Assembly (NCBI GenBank): GCA_937872925.1
Contig: CALMUT010000081.1
Span: 1-64,000, forward strand
Direction: 5' to 3'
DNA from: an uncultured Myxococcales bacterium
GTDB lineage: Bacteria; Myxococcota_A; Polyangia; Polyangiales; Polyangiaceae
DNA: 64,000 bases
Positions 45,824 to 54,300 of this stretch are shown here, one piece after another; positions within the stretch are counted from its first letter, which is position 1, and every line of letters starts with the position of its first letter. Below the pieces are notes generated by a model. That model saw nothing but the letters and a program-made list of their open reading frames with translations, did not search any database and was not told the origin of the DNA. Both the position numbers and the translations under genes were made by a program.

Positions 45824-46114
45824 ATGAAGATCCGACCGTTGCAGGACCGCGTGATTGTGAAGCGCGTCGCTGAAGAAGAGAAGACCAAGGGTGGAATCAT
45901 CATCCCGGACTCGGCCAAAGAGAAGCCGATCGAGGGTGAAATCATCGCCGTGGGCAATGGCAAGGTGCAGGACGACGGCAACGTGCGTCCCCTGGACGTC
46001 AAAGCTGGCGACCGCATCCTGTTCGGCAAGTACGCCGGCACCGAGGTCAAAATCGAGGGCGAAGAGCACCTCATCCTGCGCGAGGACGACATCCTCGGCG
46101 TCCTGATCAAGTGA
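45824..46114 (+). CDS. groS: Co-chaperonin GroES
   Basis: 96 residues, normal length. [15 protein letters not shown] at the start, mobile loop [18 protein letters not shown] at about 16-33, and C-terminal [20 protein letters not shown] are all canonical. It caps the GroEL cavity as a heptamer in the cytoplasm. Twenty-one bp separate it from groEL; both are under the CIRCE-controlled promoter. Confidence 0.98.
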   Translation: MKIRPLQDRVIVKRVAEEEKTKGGIIIPDSAKEKPIEGEIIAVGNGKVQDDGNVRPLDVKAGDRILFGKYAGTEVKIEGEEHLILREDDILGVLIK

Positions 46115-46120
46115 GCCTGA

Positions 46121-47761
<1,641 letters not shown>

Positions 47762-47787
47762 GACTTCGTCTTAGGTGTCACGCGAAG

Positions 47788-47825
47788 CGGCGATCTCCGA
47801 AATGGGGGTCGCCGTTTTCGTTTTT
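47788..47825 (+). terminator. Intrinsic terminator after groEL
   Basis: Stem CGGCGATCTCC (47788-47798), loop GAAAT, GGGGGTCGCCG (47804-47814), with two G-U pairs, followed by TTTTCGTTTTT. It ends the groESL transcript 26 bp after the stop. Confidence 0.85.
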
Positions 47826-47890
47826 GTGCCGCGCAAGTTTTTGCCACGGCGCTTTTCTCTACTTCCCCTTCCCCTTCACCATCTTTCCTT

Positions 47891-48229
47891 CCCCTTCCCC
47901 CTAAACCTGCACTTGCACCAAAACTTGCACGTCGGCTTGCACTTGCACTTGCACTTGCACTTGCACTTGCACGTCGGCTTGCACTTGCACTTGCACGTCG
48001 GCTTGGACTTAGACGTCGACGTTTTCTGCTTCTGTTCTTTGGGTGAAGTGCAGGTCTAGGTTTTAGGTGGTGCAGGAGCAGGTTTAGGTGCAAGTGCAGG
48101 TTTAGGTGCAAGTGCAGGAGCAGGTTTAGGTGCAAGTGCAGGTTGAAGTGCAGGTGCAGGTTGAAGTGCAAGTGCAGGTTGAAGTGCAGGTGCAGGGCTA
48201 GGTTTAGGTGCAGGTTTAAGGGGAAGGGG
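47891..48229 (+). repeat. Large imperfect inverted repeat of GCACTT/AAGTGC units, copy A
   Basis: The outer arms CCCCTTCCCC-CTAAACCTGCAC (47891-47912) and GTGCAGGTTTAAGGGGAAGGGG (48208-48229) are reverse complements with one mismatch. Inside, the left arm consists of repeated TGCACT units (47908-48000) with interspersed GTCGGCT, and the right arm of repeated GTGCAAGTGCAGG(TTTAGG) units (48046-48200). A transcript would fold into a hairpin of more than 100 bp. It lies between the groEL terminator and the first four-helix-bundle ORF. A related structure stands before the second copy. Confidence 0.85.
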
Positions 48230-48351
48230 TTTTGTGTGGCGGCTAATGACGTCATCGTGGACGTCGCTCCGCATCCCCGCGCCAGCTTGCGCTGTCACTG
48301 GGGGATGCATGGCACTGGGCGGCTTCTTAAGAACCAACGCGCCACGTCAGA

Positions 48352-48389
48352 TTTCTCGACCTCCTTCTGGGGTGAAGGAGGTCTCGAAA
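48352..48389 (+). promoter_or_regulatory. Hairpin sequestering the Shine-Dalgarno, copy A
   Basis: GACCTCCTTC (48358-48367), loop TGGGGT, GAAGGAGGTC (48374-48383); TTTC/GAAA extend the stem beyond a 2-nt internal mismatch. The right arm contains the perfect Shine-Dalgarno AAGGAGGT 11 nt before the ATG at 48394, and the left arm is a perfect anti-Shine-Dalgarno. Translation should be blocked unless the hairpin opens. The same hairpin with different loop bases precedes the other two copies. Confidence 0.85.
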
Positions 48390-48393
48390 GACA

Positions 48394-48776
48394 ATGACTG
48401 CATCCACATCAACTTCTCTACTTCCGCATCATCGGCTACAGGCCTATGGCGTCGCGCTGGAACTGCTTCGCGCGGTGCGCGATGCGCGGATTACGGATCG
48501 GGATTCGCGGGATCAGGCGTTGCGGGCGGCGAAGAGCGCGTGTCGCAATGTCGCTGAAGCGGCGGGGCGCGTTTCGGGCGTCGACCCCGCAAGGGGGTTC
48601 CCTTCGGTCTCAAAGCGCGCGTGTTTGGCATCGCTCGTGGCGAAGCGGTCGAGGCGGTTTGCGCTGTTGAAATCGCGGTGGAAGCCGGCGCGGGATCGCG
48701 GGACGCGCTGGCGCGCGTGCTGAAGCATGGGAACACGCTGTATGCGATGTTGACGGCGCTTTCTCGGGCGGGGTGA
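48394..48776 (+). pseudogene. Four-helix-bundle (IVS/TIGR02436-like) protein, copy A, frameshifted
   Basis: ATG 48394 begins LLPHHRLQAYGVALELLRAV, then RDSRDQALRAAKSACRN and AEAAGRVSG, the start of an IVS-type four-helix-bundle protein. At 48586 a 26-nt palindromic insert shifts the frame; the remaining helices (RVFGIARGEAVEAVCAVEIA, LKHGNTLYAMLTALSRAG) are read in another frame to TGA 48774-48776. As it stands the ORF gives a 109-residue hybrid ending at 48723. Without the insert the protein would be about 118 residues, the family's normal length. Family members are encoded in 23S rRNA intervening sequences and elsewhere; function unknown. Confidence 0.8.
48586..48611 (+). repeat. 26-nt palindromic insert, copy A
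   Basis: CCCGCAAGGGGGTTCCCTTC plus GGTCTC. The core CCG(C)AAGGG-GGTT-CCCTTCGG forms an 8-bp hairpin with one bulged C. It is absent from the homologous position of the third four-helix-bundle copy and causes the frameshift. Confidence 0.75.
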
Positions 48777-48890
48777 AGGGCTCGCCGCCCGGAAATTGAC
48801 CCCGATCTCGGGTGCGAAAAGAGCCCGTCTCCTGAACGGACGCGCTCCTCGCGAGCCAGAAATCGGGACCTAAACTCACTTCGGACCCTG

Positions 48891-48968
48891 CCGATCACCG
48901 CCGATCTTCCATTCGATCGGGTATAAAATGAGCCACAATGGTGCGATCGTCTGATCGTGACTGATCGG
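48891..48968 (+). promoter_or_regulatory. GATC-rich dyad cluster around a TATAAA box
   Basis: Six GATC sites lie in 78 bp: CCGATC at 48891 and 48901, CGATCGG at 48914, CGATCG at 48944, TGATCG at 48952 and TGATCGG at 48962. The left ones are inverted relative to the right ones, around TATAAAAT (48922-48929). This looks like an operator/promoter for the 48957 gene or a recombinase-binding region. No good -35 box is seen. Confidence 0.35.
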
Positions 48969-49580
48969 ATGCTTGCGTATTCGTCCGTTCCGTGTCATTT
49001 GCTCAGTGTGGCCACTCGACCCGAGAAAAAAGCAATCGCCGCCATTGGCTCGTCGTCCGCGAAGCCGGGGCCTTCTGAGGTACTCCACTTCCTGGAGTCG
49101 AAAGCGCGGCGCAAGCAGATTCCTAACGACGCGGCACGGCAGCGCTCAATGGCGCTGCGTCAGTTGGTGTCCGTGCTTACTGAAGACGAGCCGCGCGAAC
49201 TCCACTGGGTTTTGGACAATCTGGAGGATATCGCCCGGCGATGGGCGACACAGAACGCCGAGGCCAAAGGGCAGACCTCGCGCACGTACCTGAGTCGAGC
49301 TCGGTCGTGCATCTCTGACTATCTTGCTTGGCGGCAGGATCCGAGCGGATGGACGTTTCGTCAGCGCAAGTCACCTCAACGGAAAGTGCGCGCGTCCGTC
49401 AAAAAGGCTGAAACACGCCATTTGCCACTCGGTGACGGGGCTGACTTCGAGTTTATGCTTCCAGCACGCGCCCTCACGATGGCCGACGTGGCGCGCATCA
49501 CGCACCACCTGGCGTCGTTCGCGCAGGACTTTGATCCCAACTATGGCGAGCACGGTATCGACTTGGTCGATCAAAAATGA
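48957..49580 (+). CDS. Hypothetical protein with recombinase core-binding-like region
   Basis: 207 residues from GTG 48957, or 203 from ATG 48969; neither has a clear ribosome-binding site. The segment SEVLHFLESKARRKQIPNDA, then LRQLVSVLTEDEPRELHWVL and SRTYLSRARSCISDYLAWRQ resembles the SAM-like core-binding domain of tyrosine recombinases, but no catalytic domain follows. The C-terminal part (LMLPARALTMADVARITHHL-like) ends with an acidic tail. It is the first gene of the accessory block; role in DNA binding is inference. Confidence 0.55.
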   Translation: MTDRMLAYSSVPCHLLSVATRPEKKAIAAIGSSSAKPGPSEVLHFLESKARRKQIPNDAARQRSMALRQLVSVLTEDEPRELHWVLDNLEDIARRWATQNAEAKGQTSRTYLSRARSCISDYLAWRQDPSGWTFRQRKSPQRKVRASVKKAETRHLPLGDGADFEFMLPARALTMADVARITHHLASFAQDFDPNYGEHGIDLVDQK

Positions 49581-49641
49581 GACCCACCAGCGAATGGTTG
49601 CCGCGAGAAACCACGCGATCTGCGAACTAGGAGAGAGTCAT

Positions 49642-50080
49642 ATGAACAGTCGAAGATTTGGATCCATTGCCAGGGTTGCCGCACGAACAAGCCATCGGTG
49701 TCACCTCTGCCATTCTCCCGTGGACATTGCACTGTACGGCCGGACCGGGAGCTTTGGCGGTGAAGAGGCAACTGTGGATCACCTTGAACCGCAGTCATTC
49801 GGTGGCAACGATGAATTGCCCAATTTGCTGATTGCTCATGGGCGATGCAACTCGACGAGGGGCACGCGTCCGGTCGAAGAGGTGAGGTCGGAACTTGCGG
49901 GCACGACGTCGAGGCCGTGGAGTGGCGGAGAGCACGTGGGCGCGGCAATTTTTGTCGGGGGGGCCGCTGTCGGTGCCGGGCCACCTGTTCCGCGATCCCG
50001 AAACGGAGGCGTTCAACTGGGGTGCTGCTGGGCTCACCGGCGGAGCGGCGGCACTCATCGTTCTGGGACTTGCCTTGTAG
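49642..50080 (+). pseudogene. HNH nuclease with hydrophobic tail, apparent +1 frameshift
   Basis: ATG 49642 (GGAGAG upstream) starts MNSRRFGSIARVAARTSHRC. The HNH core follows: C-H-L-C, TVDHLEPQSFGGNDELPNLL, and HGRCNSTRGTRP. The same frame then gives a hydrophobic VGAAIFVGGAAVGAG and loses sense, while the next frame gives HLFRDPETEAFNWGAAGLTG and GAAALIVLGLAL up to TAG 50078-50080, a plausible second membrane segment. The shift lies between about 49950 (a run of seven G at 49957-49963) and 49985. It may be a real mutation, a sequence error or a programmed slip. If intact, it would be a membrane-tethered HNH nuclease of about 145 residues. Confidence 0.6.
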
Positions 50081-50130
50081 CGGCGGAATCCGCTCGCAAA
50101 ACGCGGGCAGCCACCAAAGAAGGGAACACA

Positions 50131-50337
50131 ATGGGTAGAAAAGGGATCACCGTGACACAAGAATCACCATCTGGTCGCAACCAACGATTCCAGGTGGGAT
50201 CGCGCGGCGTCTCGCGCAGCGCGCTCGTAAAGGAAATCGGTGCCGGCCAACACCCGGGGTACCACGTGCGCAAGATCAATGGCGTCGACACGCCGGTGTC
50301 CAACCCGGACGGGTCGACGCGGAATAACCTCGGTTGA
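50131..50337 (+). CDS. Small conserved accessory protein (DUF3892-like)
   Basis: 68 residues, ATG 50131 with a good ribosome-binding site AAGAAGGG. Basic N-terminal half; the C-terminal half reads GYHVRKINGVDTPVSNP followed by DGSTRNNLG, resembling small DUF3892-type proteins that end with D-x3-NNLG. These occur in phage-like and genomic-island contexts with unknown function. The next small gene starts 15 bp downstream. Confidence 0.55.
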   Translation: MGRKGITVTQESPSGRNQRFQVGSRGVSRSALVKEIGAGQHPGYHVRKINGVDTPVSNPDGSTRNNLG

Positions 50338-50352
50338 AAGGAACGGCTCTCT

Positions 50353-50556
50353 ATGGCGATCTACTATGTGAACAACAACGCACAGCCCACCGGTGAGCAC
50401 GAGGTGCATTGCACCGGCTGCAGGCATATGCCCGCATCCAACCGGACCAACCTGGGCGATCATCAAACCTGTCAATCTGCCGTTTCCGCTGCCAAGAAGC
50501 ACTTTGCAAACGTGGACGGGTGCTACCACTGCGCTGGGCCCTGCCACACGCGCTGA
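50353..50556 (+). CDS. Small Cys/His-rich conserved protein (YYVNxNAQ family)
   Basis: 67 residues from ATG 50353. MAIYYVNNNAQPTGEHEVHC at the start and a C-terminal NVDGCYHCAGPCHTR are the landmarks of a small family I recall from accessory regions of enterobacteria and other bacteria, in which Cys and His spacing (C-x2-C, C-x2-C-x3-C) suggests a small zinc-binding fold. It usually travels with a DUF3892-like neighbour, as here. Function unknown. Confidence 0.65.
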   Translation: MAIYYVNNNAQPTGEHEVHCTGCRHMPASNRTNLGDHQTCQSAVSAAKKHFANVDGCYHCAGPCHTR

Positions 50557-50991
50557 ATGCGTTCTTGTGTTGTGGGCCAGTTCGCCGACTGCGATCATGG
50601 CATGATGTGATCATCCACGCGCGGTGTTTCTAGACATCTTGGGCCCGAAGCCGCGAGATGTGAGGAGTCGCGCGCTCAGGCGCGTGCCCGTTGGGGAAGT
50701 GGCGACTCGCGATCGGTCGCGTCCCTGGCGCTTTGACTTGAACCGTGCGTTCAACCACTCACAACGGCGTTCGGACCAGAAGCATGGTCCAGGCTCGGCC
50801 AACCTGCGCCGGTGTGCGCGAGCGCTCAGGTGGGGCGAACGTTGATACCACCGCGAGCCGACGTCGCCCGGGCCGACTGGTGCCCCCGCTATTCCGTCTC
50901 CCTGCCACGCCTCTCCAAAAAGGTGGCATTTCGGGCGAGAATCCCGTTGCGCTCTTGACGGCGGGGCGCGAGAAGATCAAGACCGGCGCCA
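50557..50991 (+). other. 435-bp gap between small-protein pair and TIGR04255 cassette
   Basis: No gene or remnant is recognised on either strand. A weak TTGACG at 50955 could be a -35 element for the downstream cassette, without a clear -10. Confidence 0.4.
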
Positions 50992-51759
50992 ATGGAGACG
51001 GCCGAGCCTTCCGCCAGGCTGCTCAACGTCCCCGCCGTGGGGCCGGCGAGATATCGTTCGAATCTCATTCGGCTTGCCGTGTGCGAACTTCGTTTTCCGA
51101 CACTGTTTGAACTGGAGCGCGACCGGCCTCCCATCGACTTTGCTAGGACGATACGTCGGGACTACCCCACATATGAGTTACGCAAGGACCTGAGCATCAA
51201 TCCCGAAGGCGTCGCCCAGGCAAAAGCTCATTCTTTCCGGTCTCGCAAGGGGCAGTGGACAGTCATGCTGCGCCCCGCGGCACTGACTTTGGAGACGCAG
51301 AAGTACGGCTCTTTTAAAGAATTCTCCGATAAGCTCGCTGCGATTGTGGAGGCCGGCAAGCGGGTAATAGACAGCAATTTCTTCACTCGCGTGGGATTGC
51401 GCTACATTAACGCCTTGCCATTCGCATTGCAGACCATCGCGGACTGGGTCAATCCAGAACTTGTGAAGCCACTGGCTGATGGCGTGTTTGGCGATGTGGA
51501 AGAACATGTCCTGCATGTGCGAGGGGCTACCGCACTTGGTGGCTACAGTTTTAGACATGGGGTGAACAACACCAACCAGCGCGGTGATCAGGAGTACATT
51601 CTTGACTTCGACTTCTATGCGGAAGACGTTGACGTGGCCAATGTCATGTCAGTGGTAGAGAAGCTCCACGAACAAGAGTTCGCCATGTTTCGTTGGAGTC
51701 TGGGCGCCAAGGCGATTGACGCGCTCGGGCCGTCTACTTTGGGAAAGCTAGGAGGCTAG
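50992..51759 (+). CDS. TIGR04255-family protein
   Basis: 255 residues from ATG 50992. The family layout is visible: a first strand YRSNLIRLAVCELRFP near residues 20-35, WTVMLRPAALTLETQKYGSF around 83-102 with the F-x-E-F-x-x-K-L-x-x-I helix after it, and FFTRVGLRYINALP around 131-144, the most characteristic motif. The C-terminal half is a beta domain with YILDFDFYAEDV. TIGR04255 proteins have no known activity but are common in genomic islands. It heads a coupled three-gene cassette: its TAG is directly followed by the GTG of the next gene. Confidence 0.8.
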   Translation: METAEPSARLLNVPAVGPARYRSNLIRLAVCELRFPTLFELERDRPPIDFARTIRRDYPTYELRKDLSINPEGVAQAKAHSFRSRKGQWTVMLRPAALTLETQKYGSFKEFSDKLAAIVEAGKRVIDSNFFTRVGLRYINALPFALQTIADWVNPELVKPLADGVFGDVEEHVLHVRGATALGGYSFRHGVNNTNQRGDQEYILDFDFYAEDVDVANVMSVVEKLHEQEFAMFRWSLGAKAIDALGPSTLGKLGG

Positions 51760-52242
51760 GTGTTGCAAATTGCTCCAGTGGACACCGCCGATTACCTGAA
51801 TGCCGGGCTTGATGAGCGAAAGGGCCGCGAGGAGACGCGGCGGCCAGACTTTGCGGCTTACGAGCTTCAAGAGACAGTCTTTGTTGCATACGAGTCGAAC
51901 TTGCCGCCGCTACAGTCCATGGGGCAACAAACTCAGACATCCGAGGACGTCGTCCGCCATCGTCCGTTCAGGATTGTCCCAGAAAAGCGCCGACGGTCCG
52001 TGGATGTCAACGAGATTGAAAAGGCACGGGCGGCGCGCTTGAGACTGCTGGCGCGGGAGCAAGAAGGCGCCGCGTCTCCAGAGGACAGTGCGCGATTCGA
52101 AATCCTGACACAACGCCTACGCCGACTGAGTCCTCGAGTCGGCGAACAGGACATTGAAGTGATTGCGAACATGCTGGACGATGCTGAAGCTATTTCCGAG
52201 ACAGTCGAAGCGATTCGGAAAAAGTATGGTCTGGGGCGGTGA
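51760..52242 (+). CDS. Hypothetical helical protein, middle gene of cassette
   Basis: 160 residues from GTG 51760, immediately after the upstream stop; the Shine-Dalgarno AGGAGG (51750-51755) lies inside the end of the upstream gene, which fixes this start. The N-terminal third is unstructured and acidic; from about residue 70 it is strongly helical and charged (VNEIEKARAARLRLLAREQE, ARFEILTQRLRRLSPRVGEQ, DAEAISETVEAIRKKYGLG). No enzyme motif. It looks like an adaptor or inhibitor between its two partners; that is inference. Confidence 0.75.
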   Translation: MLQIAPVDTADYLNAGLDERKGREETRRPDFAAYELQETVFVAYESNLPPLQSMGQQTQTSEDVVRHRPFRIVPEKRRRSVDVNEIEKARAARLRLLAREQEGAASPEDSARFEILTQRLRRLSPRVGEQDIEVIANMLDDAEAISETVEAIRKKYGLGR

Positions 52243-52880
52243 ACCCGTTTCTTTACCCGAAAACGAAGCACGTTCGGCAACAAACCCCGCGACAGTACGC
52301 AACGTACCAGAGCTTTAAGCCCGCGCTCCAACGGGAATTCAGACGGCGCTGCGTGTATTGCCAGATGCCGGATTCGATCGTTAATCCACAACTGTATGGG
52401 GTCGACCACTACCGTCCCAAGACCTTGTTCCCGGAGTGGGAAACAAGGTATGAAAACCTGTTCTACTGCTGCAATCCTTGCAACAGCAGAAAGGGTGACT
52501 ACTGGCCTTCGGTCGCCAAACTGCGGACGCATTTCATCCCGAACCCGTGTGATCATGAGATGTTTCGGCACCTTCGCTTCAGGGGAGCGACCGTAACGCG
52601 ACGATCCAACGCTGGTGCCATCGCGCTCAGACTGTTGGACTTGAACGATCCGGAGGTTGTCAAGAAACGGGAGCTTGTTATCGAGTCGATCGCAGTGTTC
52701 CTGGAAAAGAGAGCAGAACTTCTATTGCTGCGGGGGCAACTACTCTGTCTCGATCGCGCTGATGCGAAAGCCGATATCCAAACCTTACAGGCAAACCTAG
52801 AGAAGATTCGCAGTCATCTCACCATCCTTTGTGGCGCAGAACCCCCACCAGATGACCTCCCAACGCACTCGCCGGTGTAG
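52239..52880 (+). CDS. HNH endonuclease, last gene of cassette
   Basis: 213 residues from GTG 52239, overlapping the upstream TGA by 4 bp (GTGA). The zinc-finger HNH core is intact: C38-x2-C41, YGVDHYRPK with D56-H57, YENLFYCCNPCNSRKGDYWP with N73 and C78/C81 and the final Lys85. The family type resembles HNH proteins of PtuB/TIGR02646 kind that act as effectors in anti-phage systems. The C-terminal 100 residues are helical (DLNDPEVVKKRELVIESIAV). The coupling to the two upstream genes suggests one complex. Confidence 0.85.
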   Translation: MNPFLYPKTKHVRQQTPRQYATYQSFKPALQREFRRRCVYCQMPDSIVNPQLYGVDHYRPKTLFPEWETRYENLFYCCNPCNSRKGDYWPSVAKLRTHFIPNPCDHEMFRHLRFRGATVTRRSNAGAIALRLLDLNDPEVVKKRELVIESIAVFLEKRAELLLLRGQLLCLDRADAKADIQTLQANLEKIRSHLTILCGAEPPPDDLPTHSPV

Positions 52881-52962
52881 CTGACCATAGGGTCGTTTCC
52901 AGAGCGTCAGTGAGTCACGCGCACGCGCTTCGCGGCCCTTGGCTGCGTCGCACACGATCGCG

Positions 52963-53319
52963 TCACATGCGGAGCGCCCGGCGCACCCGCGCCACCGCTT
53001 CCTCCGGCTGCGACAACACCAGCGCGGCAGGAAGCCGCAACACGCGAAACCCGAGCCGCGCGAGCGCGCGGTCTCGGCGCGCGTCGGCCGCGGTGCGGCG
53101 GGCGTGGTAGCCGCCGTCGACTTCCACGATGAGGCGCGCGCTGGGCGCGCAGAAGTCAGCGATGTAACGACCGATGGGCACCTGCCGCCGGAACTGCACA
53201 CCGAGCTTGCGAGCGGAAAGCTGCGCCCAAAGCGCCGCCTCCGACGGCGTGAGCGCGAAGCGCATTTGCCGGGCGCGCTGCTGAACGACCGCTGACGAAG
53301 AACGCTGACCTTTCCACAT
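52963..53319 (-). CDS. DUF559 endonuclease-like protein
   Basis: 118 residues from ATG 53319; the open frame continues upstream without a family match. ALTPSEAALWAQLSARKLGV, FRRQVPIGRYIADFCAPSAR and LIVEVDGGYHARR form the DUF559/Vsr-like restriction fold, with catalytic D of ADFC and E-V-D. The 3' third exists as damaged copies at 55656-55808, 59801-59846 and 62121-62240. DUF559 proteins are thought to be nucleases or repair proteins; function is unproven. Confidence 0.88.
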   Translation of the reverse strand: MWKGQRSSSAVVQQRARQMRFALTPSEAALWAQLSARKLGVQFRRQVPIGRYIADFCAPSARLIVEVDGGYHARRTAADARRDRALARLGFRVLRLPAALVLSQPEEAVARVRRALRM

Positions 53320-53826
53320 GCTGCACCTCCACGCCCGGGGAGCGGCCGGGCTTCGGAAGTCCACGGCGCAGGCTACGTGACACGCCCGAGGGAAAGCGCA
53401 CGACGTGGCGAGCGCGTCAGCCTGCCAGGCATCGTCGCGCACGTCGGGGCGTGGCGCGGAGCGTGCGCCCAATGCAGAAGCCCGGCCGCGGGCGGGAGTG
53501 GTGCGCTGGTGGAATGGTCAGCGACTGCGGGAGGCGAGGCAGTTAGCGCTGTGCTCGCGGAGCCTGCTGCTGCGGAGCGACACGTTACACATCGCAGCAG
53601 TCCGAGTGTGCCGTGTCTGCACGAACCGCACTGACCTCCCCCTGCCGCGCGAGCGCTTGCCGCAGTGTGAAAAGCGTCGTTCGCAAGGTCGGCCAAGGCG
53701 CGCGGCAAGCGCGCAGCCCGGCTTTGGGGGAGGTCGAGCGGCCGCAGGCGGTTGCGTGAGACAACACCGTGGCCAACCTGCACCAATGCCCGCCGAGGAC
53801 GCGCGGGTGGGGGCAGCCCAACGGCA
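53320..53826 (+). other. 507-bp mosaic gap
   Basis: Several frames are open on both strands because of GC content, but none has motifs or family likeness. It ends exactly where the groEL 3' copy begins. Confidence 0.45.
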
Positions 53827-54027
53827 AAGGTTGTCCGCAGCGCACTGCAGAACGCGGCCAGCGTTGCCGGCTTGATGCTCACCACGGAGGCGCTCGTTGC
53901 TGACGCGCCGAAGGACGAGAAGCCCGCAGCCGGCGGCGGCCACGGCCACAGCCACGACTACTAAGACTCGTTCTTAGGCGTCACAACGCGAAGCGGCGAT
54001 CTCCGAAATGGGGGCCGCCTTTTCCTT
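53827..54027 (+). repeat. Copy of groEL 3' end and terminator
   Basis: 53827-53964 repeats 47624-47761 (the last 45 groEL codons plus TAA) with a single, synonymous difference (GCG to GCA). Similarity continues downstream through the groEL terminator region to about 54027 but with several changes, including a mismatch in the stem and CCTTTTTT in place of the T tract. No start codon or promoter belongs to it; the upstream junction is abrupt. Confidence 0.95.
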
Positions 54028-54300
54028 TTTTGGGTTTCCCCCCCCCCGCCGGGGGGCGGCGCCCCGTCCCGCGCAACGCAACCGTGATGCATCCCGAGGC
54101 CGCGGGCGGCCGTGCCCGACGGGAACCCCCCAAAGCGGGGCTGCGCCCCCGCCGCGCCAGCTGGTGCATCGTGTAGCCGAGGGCGATCGAGTTGCGGCGG
54201 GTGCTCGCGCGGCAGGGGGAGGTGACCCGCGTCGTTCCTGGTCGGTGCTTTTGCGCGAGTGGTTTGGCGGGCGTAGCCTCTTGTTCGGGAAGGACCGAAT

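Noticed and set aside
47940-48200. CRISPR-like periodic repeats
   Set aside because: The units are 6-13 nt, lack unique spacers and occur in opposite orientation on the two sides, so this is a microsatellite-type inverted repeat and not a CRISPR array.
48780-48900. tRNA-like segment after the first four-helix-bundle copy
   Set aside because: No cloverleaf with T-arm GTTCRANNC and acceptor pairing could be drawn.
53752-53964. Small chimeric ORF ending in the groEL tail
   Set aside because: Its first part has no family likeness and the groEL part is a copied fragment, so it is treated as a repeat and not as a gene.
54030-54170. GC-extreme hairpin-rich stretch (C9, G7 runs) as a structured RNA
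   Set aside because: The self-complementarity is explained by homopolymer C and G runs; no conserved layout or second copy was found.
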